From Mycobacterium gordonae (GTDB lineage Bacteria; Actinomycetota; Actinomycetes; Mycobacteriales; Mycobacteriaceae), in assembly GCF_002101675.1 (NCBI RefSeq), contig NZ_LQOY01000081.1, forward strand, positions 1 through 64,000: a DNA stretch of 64,000 bases, read 5' to 3'. A model generated the notes under the pieces. That model saw nothing but the letters and a program-made list of their open reading frames with translations. It was not told where the DNA came from and did no database searches. This document shows, piece by piece, positions 1 to 12,760 of this stretch (its first letter is position 1; each line of letters starts with the position of its first letter). A program made the position numbers and the translations under genes.

Positions 1-2196
1 GCCCCCGGCACCGCCGTTGCCACCCGCCCCGCCGGGTGTGGCGGCGGCACCGCCCGCGCCGCCGTGACCGCCGTTCCCGCCGGCGCCGACGGTGCCTCCG
101 GATCCGCCACTGCCGCCGTTCCCGTCCTGTCCGGCATTTCCGCCGTTTCCGCCGTTCCCGCTGGCGCCGCTGCCTTGCTGGGCAGTGCGGCTCTGGCCGT
201 TGCCGCCGGTCCCGCCGTCACCACCGGTTCCTCCGGCCCCGCCGCCGGCGCCGCTGCCGCCGTCGCCGCCGTCACCCCCGGCTCCGACCGCTCCGCCCTT
301 GCCGCCGTTGCCGCCGGCGCCCGCACCAGCGGCGTTGCCGCCGTTACCACCGTTACCGCCGGCCGCACCATTGCCGCCGTTTCCGCCAGCACCGCCAGTG
401 CCCGCCCCCAGGGCGCCACCACCCCTTCCGCCGCTGCCGCCGGCACCCGAGCTGCCGCCCGTGCCGCCGGCGCCGCCGTCTCCGGCTCCGACGGCTGACG
501 CACCGGCGCCTCCATTGCCGCCCGCTCCCGCGTGACCCCCGTCACCGCCGTCACCGCCGTTGCCGGAGTGGCTGCCGCCGGTGCCGCCGTTGCCGCCCGC
601 ACCGCCGTGACCGCCGTTGGTGCCGTCCGCGCCTGGTCCGGCCACGGGGCCGGGAAGGCCGATGGGGGTGGCGGTGCCGCCGCCGTTCGTACCGGACAGG
701 ATCCCGCCGGTGGCACCTCCGCTGGTGGCGTCGCCTCCGCCACCAACCTGACCGCCGCTGGCTTGACCGCCGGTACCGCCGCTGCCGCCGATCGAATCGG
801 TGACGGTGCCGTTGGCTCCGGCGGTTCCGGCGCTGCCGTTGCCGCCCTTGCCGCCGTTGCCGCCGTTGCCATAATTGCCCGCGGCGCCGCCGTCGCCGCC
901 TTTGCCGCCATTGACGCCGGCCGCCGTGCCTGTTGCAGCGTCGTAGCCGGCCCCGCCGTTTCCGCCGTCGCCGCCGGTGCCGTGCGCTCCGGTGAGACCA
1001 GCGACCCCGCTCAAAGCGGTGTGGGCCCCGATCGCACCCGCAGCGCCACCCAGGCCCCCCATCCCGACATTGCCGCCGGCCCCGCCGTTGCCTCCAGCGC
1101 CGTCGTTCATTCCCACGACTCCGACCGCACCTGACCCGCCGTTGCCCGCGTTTCCGCCGGTACCGCCCGCCCCGCCGTTGCCGGCGTATCCCCGCTGGCC
1201 GGGATGACCGATGGTCGACGTTCCACCGGCGCCGCCGTTCCCGCCCGCGCCGCCGGCTCCGCCACTGCCGCCGTTACCGCCGTCGGTCCCGCTGCCGCCC
1301 GCCGCGCTGGCGTCCACACCGGCGAGGCCGTGGCCGCCTGCTCCGCCGGCTCCACCGGCGCCGCCCGCGCCACCGTCCCCGGCATACCCCGACACCCTCC
1401 CACCGGCTCCGCCGCGGCCGCCATCCCCGCCGTTCCCTCCGACGCCGCCGTCAGCGCCAGAACCGCCCGCCACGGTTGCCGACGCACCCGCCTTTCCGCT
1501 GGCTCCGGCCCCACCCTGCCCGCCGGCTCCGCCGTTGCCGTACTGACCGGCCGCACCGCCGTCCCCGCCGCGGCCGCCCACCATGTTCGCCGAGGTCGCC
1601 GCGCCCCCCGCACCACCGGCGCCGCCATTGCCGATGAACGATCCGCCCCGCCCGCCGGCACCGCCGGCAGCGCCCGCGCCACCGGCGCCGCCCCGCCCTC
1701 CATTGCCGATCAGCCCGGCGGCACCGCCCGCTCCACCGGCCATCCCGGCGACCGTGCCGGCCGCGCCGTTGCCGCCGTTGCCGAATAACAAGCCGCCCGG
1801 ACTGCCGGCCTGTCCGGGTGCTTTTCCGTCCGCCCCATTGCCGATCAGCGGGCGTCCCGTCACCGCCGCAGCGGGGGCATTGACCGCGCCGAGCAGAGCC
1901 TCCAGCGGTGAGGCGTTGGTGACCTCAGCAGTGGCGTACGCGGCGGCGGCATCACTGAGCGCGACGACGAATCGGGCCCGCAACGCGTCGGCCCGGGCGC
2001 TGAGCGCCTCGTATTCCCGGGCGTAGCCGGTGAACAACGACGCGATGGCCGTCGACACTTCGTCCTGAGCTGCCGCGGCCAAACTGGTGGTCCGCGAAGC
2101 TGCTGCCGCATTGGCCGCGGTGACCGCCGAACCAATGCCGCTCAGATCGCCCGCCGCTGTCGCCAATGACGCCGGTGCCACTACCGCAAATGACAT
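1..2196 (-). CDS. PE_PGRS family protein (C-terminus outside window)
   Basis: Cell-envelope or secreted protein of the PE_PGRS family. The minus-strand frame is open from ATG at 2196 to the left edge (732 codons, no stop). The N-terminus is a typical PE domain ([18 protein letters not shown]), it carries the YxxxE type VII secretion signature (YATAE), and it then reaches the [11 protein letters not shown] linker found where PE domains pass into PGRS. The rest is Gly-Ala-Asn repeats of GGxGG type. GGGAGA lies just before the start. It is divergent from aroC. The function of the PGRS part is unknown. The plus-strand frames opposite it are open only because of the GCC repeat composition. Confidence 0.9.
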   Translation of the reverse strand, partial: MSFAVVAPASLATAAGDLSGIGSAVTAANAAAASRTTSLAAAAQDEVSTAIASLFTGYAREYEALSARADALRARFVVALSDAAAAYATAEVTNASPLEALLGAVNAPAAAVTGRPLIGNGADGKAPGQAGSPGGLLFGNGGNGAAGTVAGMAGGAGGAAGLIGNGGRGGAGGAGAAGGAGGRGGSFIGNGGAGGAGGAATSANMVGGRGGDGGAAGQYGNGGAGGQGGAGASGKAGASATVAGGSGADGGVGGNGGDGGRGGAGGRVSGYAGDGGAGGAGGAGGAGGHGLAGVDASAAGGSGTDGGNGGSGGAGGAGGNGGAGGTSTIGHPGQRGYAGNGGAGGTGGNAGNGGSGAVGVVGMNDGAGGNGGAGGNVGMGGLGGAAGAIGAHTALSGVAGLTGAHGTGGDGGNGGAGYDAATGTAAGVNGGKGGDGGAAGNYGNGGNGGKGGNGSAGTAGANGTVTDSIGGSGGTGGQASGGQVGGGGDATSGGATGGILSGTNGGGTATPIGLPGPVAGPGADGTNGGHGGAGGNGGTGGSHSGNGGDGGDGGHAGAGGNGGAGASAVGAGDGGAGGTGGSSGAGGSGGRGGGALGAGTGGAGGNGGNGAAGGNGGNGGNAAGAGAGGNGGKGGAVGAGGDGGDGGSGAGGGAGGTGGDGGTGGNGQSRTAQQGSGASGNGGNGGNAGQDGNGGSGGSGGTVGAGGNGGHGGAGGAAATPGGAGGNGGAGG

Positions 2197-2474
2197 GAGA
2201 TCTCCCGCCGAGCCGATGCCTGGCCCTGAGAGTGGCGGGCGGGTCCTGAGCAACGGTGGGATAAAGATGGAATCGCCAGCTAGAGAGCCCTGGAGAGCTG
2301 GAAATGGGTAGCCGTGCCGCCGTCGAGACTGAACTTTCGCAGCCGAAACGCGAGTGGCGGCCTGCAATTTTTCAGGGTCGGCGAACGAAGTGACCGGATT
2401 CCCCGTACGAAACGTCAAATGCCTGGTCACGGGTGCGGATCGGGGCATGGCCGCGCACGTGGGAAGATGTTCGG

Positions 2475-5717
<3,243 letters not shown>

Positions 5718-6476
5718 CTACTTTTTGTCCGGCTTGTCGAGGTTGATCACCTCGGTCTTGGCGTCACTGCTGTGATCGCCGGTACGGATGACCTCGGTCT
5801 TGTCCTCGTGACCGTGGTTGCCGGTGCGGATCACTTCGGTCTTGGCGTCGTCGCGGTGGTCGCCGGTGCGGATGACCTCGGTGGGTTCCTCACGTTCCAC
5901 CGTCGCGACAGAAGAGGTTCGTTCCTCGGTTTGGGCGCCCCGGCCCTGTCGCGGAATTTCTCCGGTGGGGCTGTCGTCCTCCCGCACCGCGGAGAACACG
6001 TCGGTGTCAGCGGAGCGGTCGCGGTTCGGGTCATGGTCGGGCCGCTCGACCGGGGGAGCGTTGCGGTCGATGCGCCAGCGGCCGATCGCCACGCCGACGA
6101 TCGCGAACAGGAACACGATCAGCGCGGTGAATGCCGCAAAGGTAGTTAGCTCGTTGAGCAAACCGCCGGTGTAGATGCCCTTGTAGAACAAGGCGATGAT
6201 CCATGACACCAGGCCGCTGACCACACCGGCCACCAGTCCGCTCAGCAACCACACCATGGCGAGGTCTTCACGACGGTCCGGGTCCGGGTTCGCCTTGGCA
6301 TCGGCGCGACCGTCGAAATACCCCCACACCGCGGCACAGATGATGAAGACCGTCAGGAGCACCACGCTGATCAGCGCCGACTGGGTCTGCCACGCGTTGA
6401 TCAGCGCCCCTTGAAACAGGCGAAGAACGACCATCCCGGCGGCAAAGACCAATCCACGCAGCATCCACTTGTTCAT
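5718..6476 (-). CDS. Membrane protein with tandem C-terminal TEVI repeats (Rv2536-like)
   Basis: A 252-residue integral membrane protein of unknown function, similar to my memory of Rv2536. Four hydrophobic segments lie in the first 140 residues (around 5-25, 35-55, 75-95, 110-130), followed by a hydrophilic acidic tail. The last 54 residues are four tandem units of about 14 residues, each starting TEVIRTGDH or a close variant. The ATG at 6476 (MNKWML) is preferred to a TTG at 6482 because a TACGCT -10-like element (6485-6490) lies 8 bases upstream of it. It sits where H37Rv has the same gene, opposite pepQ. Confidence 0.85.
   Translation of the reverse strand: MNKWMLRGLVFAAGMVVLRLFQGALINAWQTQSALISVVLLTVFIICAAVWGYFDGRADAKANPDPDRREDLAMVWLLSGLVAGVVSGLVSWIIALFYKGIYTGGLLNELTTFAAFTALIVFLFAIVGVAIGRWRIDRNAPPVERPDHDPNRDRSADTDVFSAVREDDSPTGEIPRQGRGAQTEERTSSVATVEREEPTEVIRTGDHRDDAKTEVIRTGNHGHEDKTEVIRTGDHSSDAKTEVINLDKPDKK
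5721..5882 (-). repeat. 42-bp tandem repeat encoding TEVIRTGDH units
   Basis: Three nearly identical 42-bp units plus a degenerate fourth encode residues 199-252 of the Rv2536-like membrane protein. Each unit begins TEVIRTG(D/N)H and ends in an acidic stretch with Lys. The array is in frame and at the extreme C-terminus, so copy number could vary without breaking the protein. Confidence 0.85.
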
Positions 6477-6484
6477 GGGCAAAC

Positions 6485-6501
6485 AGCGTAGCGAGTACGG
6501 T
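6485..6501. promoter_or_regulatory. Divergent -10 elements for the Rv2536-like gene and pepQ
   Basis: On the minus strand TACGCT (6485-6490) ends 8 bases before the ATG at 6476. On the plus strand TACGGT (6496-6501) ends 8 bases before the GTG at 6510. Both fit the mycobacterial TAnnnT -10 consensus, and the spacing implies leaderless or near-leaderless mRNAs. This is inferred from sequence only. Confidence 0.5.
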
Positions 6502-6509
6502 CAAGGGTC

Positions 6510-7619
6510 GTGACACATTCCCAGCGCCGACACAACCTCAAAACCAAAATCAGTGCCGCAGGACTGGACGCGATGCTGGTCACGGACCTGATAAATGTGC
6601 GGTATCTATCCGGCTTCAGCGGATCCAACGGCGCGTTGCTGGTGTTTGCTGACGACCGCGAGGCCGTGCTGGCCACCGACGGCCGGTACCGCACCCAGGC
6701 GGCGCAGCAGGCACCTGACCTGGAGGTGGCCATCGAGCGTGCCGTGGGCCGTTATCTGGCCGGCCGGGCCGGGCGTGACGACGTCGGAAAACTGGGCTAC
6801 GAAAGCCATGTGGTCACCGTCGACGGCTTGGACGCGCTGGCCGGTGAACTGGAGGGCCGCAACACCGAACTGGTGCGGGCGTCGGGAACGGTGGAGACCC
6901 TGCGCGAGATCAAAGACGCCGGTGAGCTGGCGCTGTTGCGGCTCGCCTGTGAAGCCGCCGACGCGGCGCTGGCCGACCTGGTGGAGCGCGGCGGGCTGCG
7001 GCCGGGCCGCACCGAGCGTGAGGTGAGCCGCGAACTGGAAGGCTTGATGCTCGATCACGGCGCCGACGCGATCTCCTTCGAGACGATCGTCGCGGCCGGG
7101 CCCAATTCGGCAATCCCGCACCACCGGCCCTCCGACGCGGTGCTTACGTCGGGGGACTTCGTCAAGATTGACTTCGGCGCGTTGGTCGCGGGCTATCACT
7201 CCGACATGACCCGCACCTTCGTGCTGGGAAACGCCGCCGACTGGCAACTGGAGATTTACGAGCTGGTCGCGGAGGCCCAACGAGCGGGCCGGGAGGCGCT
7301 GCACCCGGGCGCTGAGTTGCGCGATGTCGACGGCGCCGCGCGGCAGGTGATCGCCGACGCGGGTTACGGCGATCACTTCGGCCACGGCCTGGGACACGGA
7401 GTCGGCCTGCAGATACACGAAGCGCCGGGCATCGGAGCGACATCCGCCGGTACACTACTTGCGGGCTCCGTGGTGACGGTGGAGCCCGGCGTTTATTTAC
7501 CCGGCCGTGGCGGTGTCCGCATCGAGGACACGCTGGTGGTGCCAAGCGACACCCCGCACCACCCCGGGCAGACCCCGGAATTGTTGACCCGGTTCCCCAA
7601 GGAACTGGCCATTTTGTAG
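6510..7619 (+). CDS. pepQ: Xaa-Pro dipeptidase/aminopeptidase (M24 family)
   Basis: Cytosolic metallopeptidase predicted to cleave X-Pro bonds. The N-terminal creatinase-like domain (residues 1-130) is followed by the pita-bread M24 domain. All five dinuclear metal ligands are visible: Asp in KIDFGA, Asp in HSDMTRTF, His in GHGLGHGVGLQIHEAP, Glu in TVEPGVY and Glu in RIEDT. The 369 residues are a usual length. It starts at GTG and is followed 15 bases later by efp, the same neighbour as in H37Rv (Rv2535c-Rv2534c). Confidence 0.93.
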   Translation: MTHSQRRHNLKTKISAAGLDAMLVTDLINVRYLSGFSGSNGALLVFADDREAVLATDGRYRTQAAQQAPDLEVAIERAVGRYLAGRAGRDDVGKLGYESHVVTVDGLDALAGELEGRNTELVRASGTVETLREIKDAGELALLRLACEAADAALADLVERGGLRPGRTEREVSRELEGLMLDHGADAISFETIVAAGPNSAIPHHRPSDAVLTSGDFVKIDFGALVAGYHSDMTRTFVLGNAADWQLEIYELVAEAQRAGREALHPGAELRDVDGAARQVIADAGYGDHFGHGLGHGVGLQIHEAPGIGATSAGTLLAGSVVTVEPGVYLPGRGGVRIEDTLVVPSDTPHHPGQTPELLTRFPKELAIL

Positions 7620-7634
7620 GAGATTTAAAAGAAC

Positions 7635-8198
7635 GTGGCGACCACTGCTGACTTCAAGAACGGACTTGTCCTGGTCATCGACGGCCAGCTGTGGACCATC
7701 ACCGAGTTCCAGCACGTCAAACCCGGCAAAGGTCCCGCCTTTGTGCGGACCAAGCTGAAGAACGTGCTGTCCGGCAAGGTCGTGGACAAGACCTACAACG
7801 CCGGCGTCAAGGTCGACACGGCGACTGTCGACCGGCGCGACACCACCTACCTCTACCGCGACGGTTCGGACTTCGTGTTCATGGACAGCCAGGACTATGA
7901 GCAGCACCCGCTGCCGGAGTCGCTGGTCGGCGACGCCGCCCGGTTCTTGCTGGAAGGTCTGCCGGTGCAGGTCGCGTTCCACAACGGCGCGCCGCTCTAC
8001 ATCGAGCTCCCGGTATCCGTCGAACTCGTCGTCTCCCACACCGAGCCCGGCTTGCAGGGCGACCGGTCCAGTGCGGGCACCAAGCCGGCCACCGTGGAAA
8101 CGGGCGCGGAAATCCAGGTGCCGTTGTTCATCAACACCGGTGACAAGCTCAGGGTGGACACCCGCGACGGCAGCTACCTGGGGCGGGTCAACACCTGA
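7635..8198 (+). CDS. efp: Elongation factor P
   Basis: Ribosome-binding factor that relieves stalling at polyproline stretches. It has 187 residues in three beta-barrel domains: KOW-like N-terminus with the tip loop [14 protein letters not shown] domain, and a C-terminal domain ending [13 protein letters not shown]. The GTG start is preceded by AGGAGA at 7618-7623. It is likely cotranscribed with pepQ and nusB; nusB begins 2 bases after its stop. Confidence 0.97.
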   Translation: MATTADFKNGLVLVIDGQLWTITEFQHVKPGKGPAFVRTKLKNVLSGKVVDKTYNAGVKVDTATVDRRDTTYLYRDGSDFVFMDSQDYEQHPLPESLVGDAARFLLEGLPVQVAFHNGAPLYIELPVSVELVVSHTEPGLQGDRSSAGTKPATVETGAEIQVPLFINTGDKLRVDTRDGSYLGRVNT

Positions 8199-8200
8199 CC

Positions 8201-8707
8201 ATGCCAGAGGACAAAGCGAGCAAACAGCGGCCCACCCGGCCCGCGCGGCCCTTTAAAGGCCGGCATCTGGCGCGTAAAGGCGCCGTCGACCTGCTGTTCG
8301 AGGCAGAGGCCCGCGGGCTGAGCCCGGTGGAGATGGTCGATCTACGCACCGCGCTGGCCCAGTCGAATCCGGACGTGACCCCGCTGCTTCCGTACGCGGC
8401 GGTCGTCGCACGCGGCGTCGCCGAGCACGCGGCGCACATCGATGAGCTGATCACCTCGCACCTGCAGTCATGGACGCTGGACCGCCTTCCCGCGGTCGAC
8501 CGCGCGATTCTGCGGGTTGCCGTCTGGGAATTGCTGTATGCCGACGACGTTCCCGAACCGGTCGCCGTGGACGAGGCGGTGGAGTTGGCCAAGGAACTGT
8601 CCACCGACGAGTCCCCTAGTTTCGTCAACGGCGTACTAGGCCAGGTGATGCTGGTAACGCCGCAGATCCGCGCGGCCGCCCAGGCTGTCCGAGGGGGTGC
8701 CTCATGA
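8201..8707 (+). CDS. nusB: Transcription antitermination factor NusB
   Basis: All-helical RNA-binding protein that works with NusE (S10) on boxA RNA in rRNA antitermination. It has 168 residues. The Arg-rich N-terminus includes [21 protein letters not shown], and the C-terminal half holds the NusB hallmarks [18 protein letters not shown] and [10 protein letters not shown]. Its TGA overlaps the ATG of the next gene (ATGA), so the two are probably coupled. Confidence 0.96.
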   Translation: MPEDKASKQRPTRPARPFKGRHLARKGAVDLLFEAEARGLSPVEMVDLRTALAQSNPDVTPLLPYAAVVARGVAEHAAHIDELITSHLQSWTLDRLPAVDRAILRVAVWELLYADDVPEPVAVDEAVELAKELSTDESPSFVNGVLGQVMLVTPQIRAAAQAVRGGAS

Positions 8708-9108
8708 CCCGGCTCGAGCTGCGTGTCGTCCTGGCCGTCCTGGCGGCGGTGACGGTGGTCGTGGGAGCGGTGATCAGTGCCGCATTCGGCTGGACCATCG
8801 TCGCCTCGGTGCTGGCCATCTTCGGGCTGGGCGTGGGTGCCGCGGTGTATCACACGGTCGAACGGCTGATTCTGGCCCGCCGCATCAGTACCGTGCGCAC
8901 GGCCGCCAAGCCGCTGCAGCCACTACTGCCGGTGATGGCCGCCATCATGGGCCTGACCCAGGGTGTGGTGCGCTCCCTCGGCGACGTCACCGACCTTCCC
9001 GGCAAGCGTTTCGAGCTGCCCCAGCTGCCGCTGTTCAAGTGGATGGAAAACCCGCTCGGCAAAGGCAATCGGCAGATCATCGACAGCGACGACGAGCTGG
9101 ACGGCTGA
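8704..9108 (+). CDS. Conserved two-helix membrane protein (Rv2532c-like)
   Basis: A 134-residue protein of unknown function. Two adjacent hydrophobic helices fill roughly residues 5-50; the rest is amphipathic with an acidic C-terminus (IDSDDELDG). Length and position match Rv2532c downstream of nusB as I remember it. Its ATG overlaps the nusB stop. The sequence gives no catalytic motif. Confidence 0.8.
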   Translation: MTRLELRVVLAVLAAVTVVVGAVISAAFGWTIVASVLAIFGLGVGAAVYHTVERLILARRISTVRTAAKPLQPLLPVMAAIMGLTQGVVRSLGDVTDLPGKRFELPQLPLFKWMENPLGKGNRQIIDSDDELDG

Positions 9109-9211
9109 TCCTCTGCCCGGTCGGGCCAACCAACATTCCCGATCGAAATCATCGCGCTTTGCGCGCGGGCGCGACAGAATGGCCGTTGGTTACAACGGAA
9201 AGCTGTCGACA

Positions 9212-9649
9212 GTGAAGTCAATCATTGCCATGGTCATGCTGACCTCCGCCGCGTCGGCGCTGGCAGTCTTGGCCCCGGCGCAAGCGCATGCCGACGGCTT
9301 CGACTTCTTCCAGACGCCGTCGGGGAACATCGACTGTGCGATGGGTCTGTTGGACGGTTCGGCCCTCGTCGAGTGCGAGATCAGCGACCACACCTGGTCG
9401 GCACCGGCGCGCCCGAATCCCTGCATGGGAGCCTTCGGCGACCGGATCAGCATGCGGCAGGGCAGTGCGGCCAGGTTGACCTGCCACGGCGATACCGTGC
9501 GAGGAACCGGATACCCGGTGCTGCAATACGGTCAGACGCGCTCACTGAACTCGGTAACCTGCGAAAGTCAGCAATCGGGCATCACGTGTACCGACACCGG
9601 GACCGGCCACTTCTTCCAACTTTCCCGCGATACCTACGAGCTGCACTGA
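9212..9649 (+). CDS. Small secreted cysteine-rich protein
   Basis: Predicted exported protein. From GTG 9212 it has 145 residues with a Sec signal peptide (basic VK, hydrophobic core, cleavage after PAQAHA). The mature part begins DGFDFFQTPSGNIDC and has six cysteines, enough for three disulfides. GGAAAG at 9197-9202 is well spaced for this GTG; an in-frame ATG at 9179 would add 11 residues. The PSGNIxC segment recurs in small secreted mycobacterial proteins, but I cannot name a function. It lies 21 bases before the decarboxylase gene. Confidence 0.72.
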   Translation: MKSIIAMVMLTSAASALAVLAPAQAHADGFDFFQTPSGNIDCAMGLLDGSALVECEISDHTWSAPARPNPCMGAFGDRISMRQGSAARLTCHGDTVRGTGYPVLQYGQTRSLNSVTCESQQSGITCTDTGTGHFFQLSRDTYELH

Positions 9650-9670
9650 CGCTCGAGAACAGGTGACGAC

Positions 9671-12511
9671 ATGAACCGAGACAGCGCCCGCACCAGACGG
9701 CTTCGCGTGTCCGCCCTTGCGGCGGTAGCCAATCCGTCGTACACGCGGGTTGACACCTGGAATCTGCTCGACGACGCCTGCCGTCACCTGGCCGAGGTGG
9801 ACCTGGCCGGACTGGACAAGACCCACGACCTGGCCAAGGTGAAGCGGTTGATGGACCGCATCGGCGCCTACGAGCGGTACTGGCTGTACCCCGGCGCGGC
9901 GAACTTGGCCACCTTCCGGGAACACCTGGAAAGCCTGTCCACGGTGCGCCTCGCCGAGGAGGTGTCGCTGGCGGTACGGCTGCTCTCCGAATACGGCGAC
10001 CGCACAGCCTTATTCGACCTTTCGGCGCCACTGGCCGATCAGGAGCTGGTAGCCCAGGCCAAACAGCAGCAGTTCTACACCGTGCTGCTGGCCGACGATT
10101 CCCCTTGCACCGCACCGGATTGCCTGGCCGAAGCGCTGCGCGCACTGCGCACCGCGTCCGAAGACATTCAGTTCGAGGTCCTCATCGCACCCAGCGTGGA
10201 GGACGCCATCACGGCGGTGGCGCTCAACGGTGAGATCCAGGCCGCGGTCATCCGCCACGACCTGCCGCTGCGTTCGCGCGACCGGGTGCCGTTGATGAAC
10301 ACGCTGCTGGGCGCCAACGACGACACTTCGATATCCAGGGTGTCCGACCGCTCGCACGACTGGGTCGAGTGCGGCGAGTGGATCCGCGAACTGCGGCCCC
10401 ACATCGACCTTTATCTGCTTACCGACGAGTCGATCGCGGCGGGCACCGACGACGAGCCCGACGTCTACGACCGCACCTTCTACCGGCTCAACGACGTCAC
10501 GGATCTTTACAGCACGGTGATCGCCGGGCTCCGAAACCGGTTCTCCACGCCGTTTTTCGACGCCTTGCGGGCCTACGCGTCGGCGCCGGTCGGTCAGTTT
10601 CACGCGCTGCCCGTAGCGCGCGGCGCCAGCATCTTCAACTCGAAGTCGTTGCAGGACATGGGCGAGTTCTACGGCCGCAACATCTTCATGGCCGAAACAT
10701 CCACCACCTCAGGTGGATTGGACTCGCTGCTGGACCCGCACGGCAACATCAAGAAGGCGATGGACAAGGCGGCGGTCACCTGGAACGCCAACCACACCTA
10801 TTTCGTGACCAACGGAACCTCAACCGCCAACAAGATCGTCGTGCAGTCGTTGACCCGGCCGGGCGACATCGTGCTCATCGACCGGAACTGCCATAAATCC
10901 CATCACTACGGCCTGGTGCTGGCCGGGGCGTACCCCCGTTATCTGGAGTCCTACGCACTGCCACAGTTCGCCATTTACGGTGCGGTGCCGCTGAGCACCA
11001 TCAAGAAGGCGCTGCTGGATCTGGAGGCGGCCGGGCACTTGGACAAGGTGCGCATGCTGCTGCTCACCAACTGCATCTTCGACGGTGTCGTGTACAACCC
11101 GCGGCGGGTGATGGAGGAGGTGCTGGCCATCAAGCCGGACATCGTCTTCCTGTGGGACGAGGCCTGGTACGCGTTCGCCACCGCGGTGCCCTGGGCCCGG
11201 CAGCGCACCGCGATGGTGTCGGCCGAGCGTCTCGAGCAGATGCTGTCGTCACCGGAATACGCTCAGGAATACCGGGATTGGCAGGCCTCGATGGAAGGGG
11301 TCGCGCGCGAAGAGTGGGCCAACCACCGGCTGCTGCCAGACCCCGCCAAGGCCCGGGTTCGGGTGTACGCGACCCACTCCACTCACAAGTCTCTGTCGGC
11401 GTTCCGGCAGGCTTCGATGATCCACGTCCGCGATCAGGACTTCAACGCGCTGGCCCGCGACGCGTTCGGTGAGGCGTTCCTCACGCACACTTCGACATCG
11501 CCGAACCAGCAACTGCTGGCGTCGCTGGATCTGGCCCGCCGCCAGGTCGACATCGAGGGCTTCCAGCTGGTCCGGCAGACCTACGATATGGCGCTGGTGT
11601 TCCGGCACCGGGTCCGCAAAGACCGCTTGATCAGCAAGTGGTTCCGCATCCTCGACGAGTCCGACCTGGTGCCCGAGGAGTACCGGGCATCCCATGTCAG
11701 CTCCTACCGCGAAGTCAGGCAGGGCGCGCTGGATGAGTGGAACGAGGCCTGGCGCTCGGATCAATTCGTGCTGGACCCGACGCGGGTCACGCTGTTCCTC
11801 GGCAAGACCGGGATGAACGGATACGACTTCCGCGAGAAGATCCTGATGGACCGCTTCGGCATCCAGATCAACAAGACGTCGATCAACAGCGTGTTGCTGA
11901 TCTTCACCATCGGCGTCACCTGGTCCAGCGTCCACCATCTACTCGACGTGCTGCGCCGGGTGGCCACCGACTTCGACCGCACCCAGGCCGCCGCCAGTGC
12001 CGCCGACTGGAAACTGCACGAGCGCCGGGTCGAGGAGATCACCGAAGACCTGCCGCACCTGCCCGACTTCAGCCAATTCGACGTGGCGTTCCGCCCCGAC
12101 GAGGGCAGCGTGTACGGCGACACCCGGTCGGCCTTCTACGCCGGCTACGAGGAGAAGGACCGCGAATACGTGCTGATCGGCACGGCGGGGCGACGCATCG
12201 CCGAGGGAAAGACGTTGGTGTCCACCACATTCGTGGTGCCGTACCCGCCGGGCTTCCCGGTGCTGGTGCCGGGTCAGGTGGTGTCCAAGGAGATCGTGTA
12301 CTTCCTGGCCCAGCTCGACGTCAAAGAGATCCACGGCTACAACCACGAGCTCGGTTTGTCGGTGTTCACCCAGGAGGCGCTGGCCCGCATGGAGGCCGCG
12401 CGCGCCGCCGTCACCCGCGCCACCAAAGCGTCGGGCAATGGGTCGTCCGAGTCGGCTCGGGCGCCCGAAGCGCCGCTGGTGGCCAATGAGCATACGGTTC
12501 CGGTGAACTGA
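9671..12511 (+). CDS. PLP-dependent Orn/Lys/Arg decarboxylase family protein (Rv2531c-like)
   Basis: A 946-residue fold-type I PLP enzyme of the large amino-acid decarboxylase family, with an N-terminal wing or receiver-like domain (to about residue 300), a PLP domain and a C-terminal domain. The PLP lysine is K573 in ATHSTHKSLSAFRQ; SGGLDSLLDPHGN and LWDEAWYAF are also family segments. The substrate (Arg, Lys or Orn) cannot be told from sequence. Length and position match Rv2531c. In H37Rv this gene is far from pyrR; here both lie in one block. Confidence 0.88.
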   Translation: MNRDSARTRRLRVSALAAVANPSYTRVDTWNLLDDACRHLAEVDLAGLDKTHDLAKVKRLMDRIGAYERYWLYPGAANLATFREHLESLSTVRLAEEVSLAVRLLSEYGDRTALFDLSAPLADQELVAQAKQQQFYTVLLADDSPCTAPDCLAEALRALRTASEDIQFEVLIAPSVEDAITAVALNGEIQAAVIRHDLPLRSRDRVPLMNTLLGANDDTSISRVSDRSHDWVECGEWIRELRPHIDLYLLTDESIAAGTDDEPDVYDRTFYRLNDVTDLYSTVIAGLRNRFSTPFFDALRAYASAPVGQFHALPVARGASIFNSKSLQDMGEFYGRNIFMAETSTTSGGLDSLLDPHGNIKKAMDKAAVTWNANHTYFVTNGTSTANKIVVQSLTRPGDIVLIDRNCHKSHHYGLVLAGAYPRYLESYALPQFAIYGAVPLSTIKKALLDLEAAGHLDKVRMLLLTNCIFDGVVYNPRRVMEEVLAIKPDIVFLWDEAWYAFATAVPWARQRTAMVSAERLEQMLSSPEYAQEYRDWQASMEGVAREEWANHRLLPDPAKARVRVYATHSTHKSLSAFRQASMIHVRDQDFNALARDAFGEAFLTHTSTSPNQQLLASLDLARRQVDIEGFQLVRQTYDMALVFRHRVRKDRLISKWFRILDESDLVPEEYRASHVSSYREVRQGALDEWNEAWRSDQFVLDPTRVTLFLGKTGMNGYDFREKILMDRFGIQINKTSINSVLLIFTIGVTWSSVHHLLDVLRRVATDFDRTQAAASAADWKLHERRVEEITEDLPHLPDFSQFDVAFRPDEGSVYGDTRSAFYAGYEEKDREYVLIGTAGRRIAEGKTLVSTTFVVPYPPGFPVLVPGQVVSKEIVYFLAQLDVKEIHGYNHELGLSVFTQEALARMEAARAAVTRATKASGNGSSESARAPEAPLVANEHTVPVN

Positions 12512-12593
12512 GGGGATTGGCGGTCGCTCTCGGCAGATTGAGATCTCGCCAGTCTCCCCATCGCTCCTGGGCTGCAACCGTTAGATCGGCGAA

Positions 12594-12628
12594 CACGTTG
12601 TCCTGCTTCGCGTTCGACGGACAACGTG
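12594..12628 (+). terminator. Perfect 10-bp hairpin after the decarboxylase gene
   Basis: CACGTTGTCC (12594-12603) is exactly complementary to GGACAACGTG (12619-12628) across a 15-base loop, 82 bases after the decarboxylase stop. No T-tract follows, which is common for mycobacterial terminators. It could instead be an operator for the downstream NHL gene. The rest of 12512-12760 shows no gene. Confidence 0.45.
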
Positions 12629-12760
12629 GCCTATGTCCGGGGCGATGCCCGGCGGGTGTCGGCATCGGTGTCGCGCAATTCGTCAGCTTCTGACAGAAGT
12701 GGTCACCGTTCCGGCCGGGGAGGTGCGACCATTGAGCGCACCGGTTTCGAGAGGTCTGGG

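Noticed and set aside
64..2026. Several plus-strand frames rich in Pro, Ala or Arg
   Set aside because: Antisense of the first PE_PGRS gene. The minus strand gives a canonical PE domain and linker.
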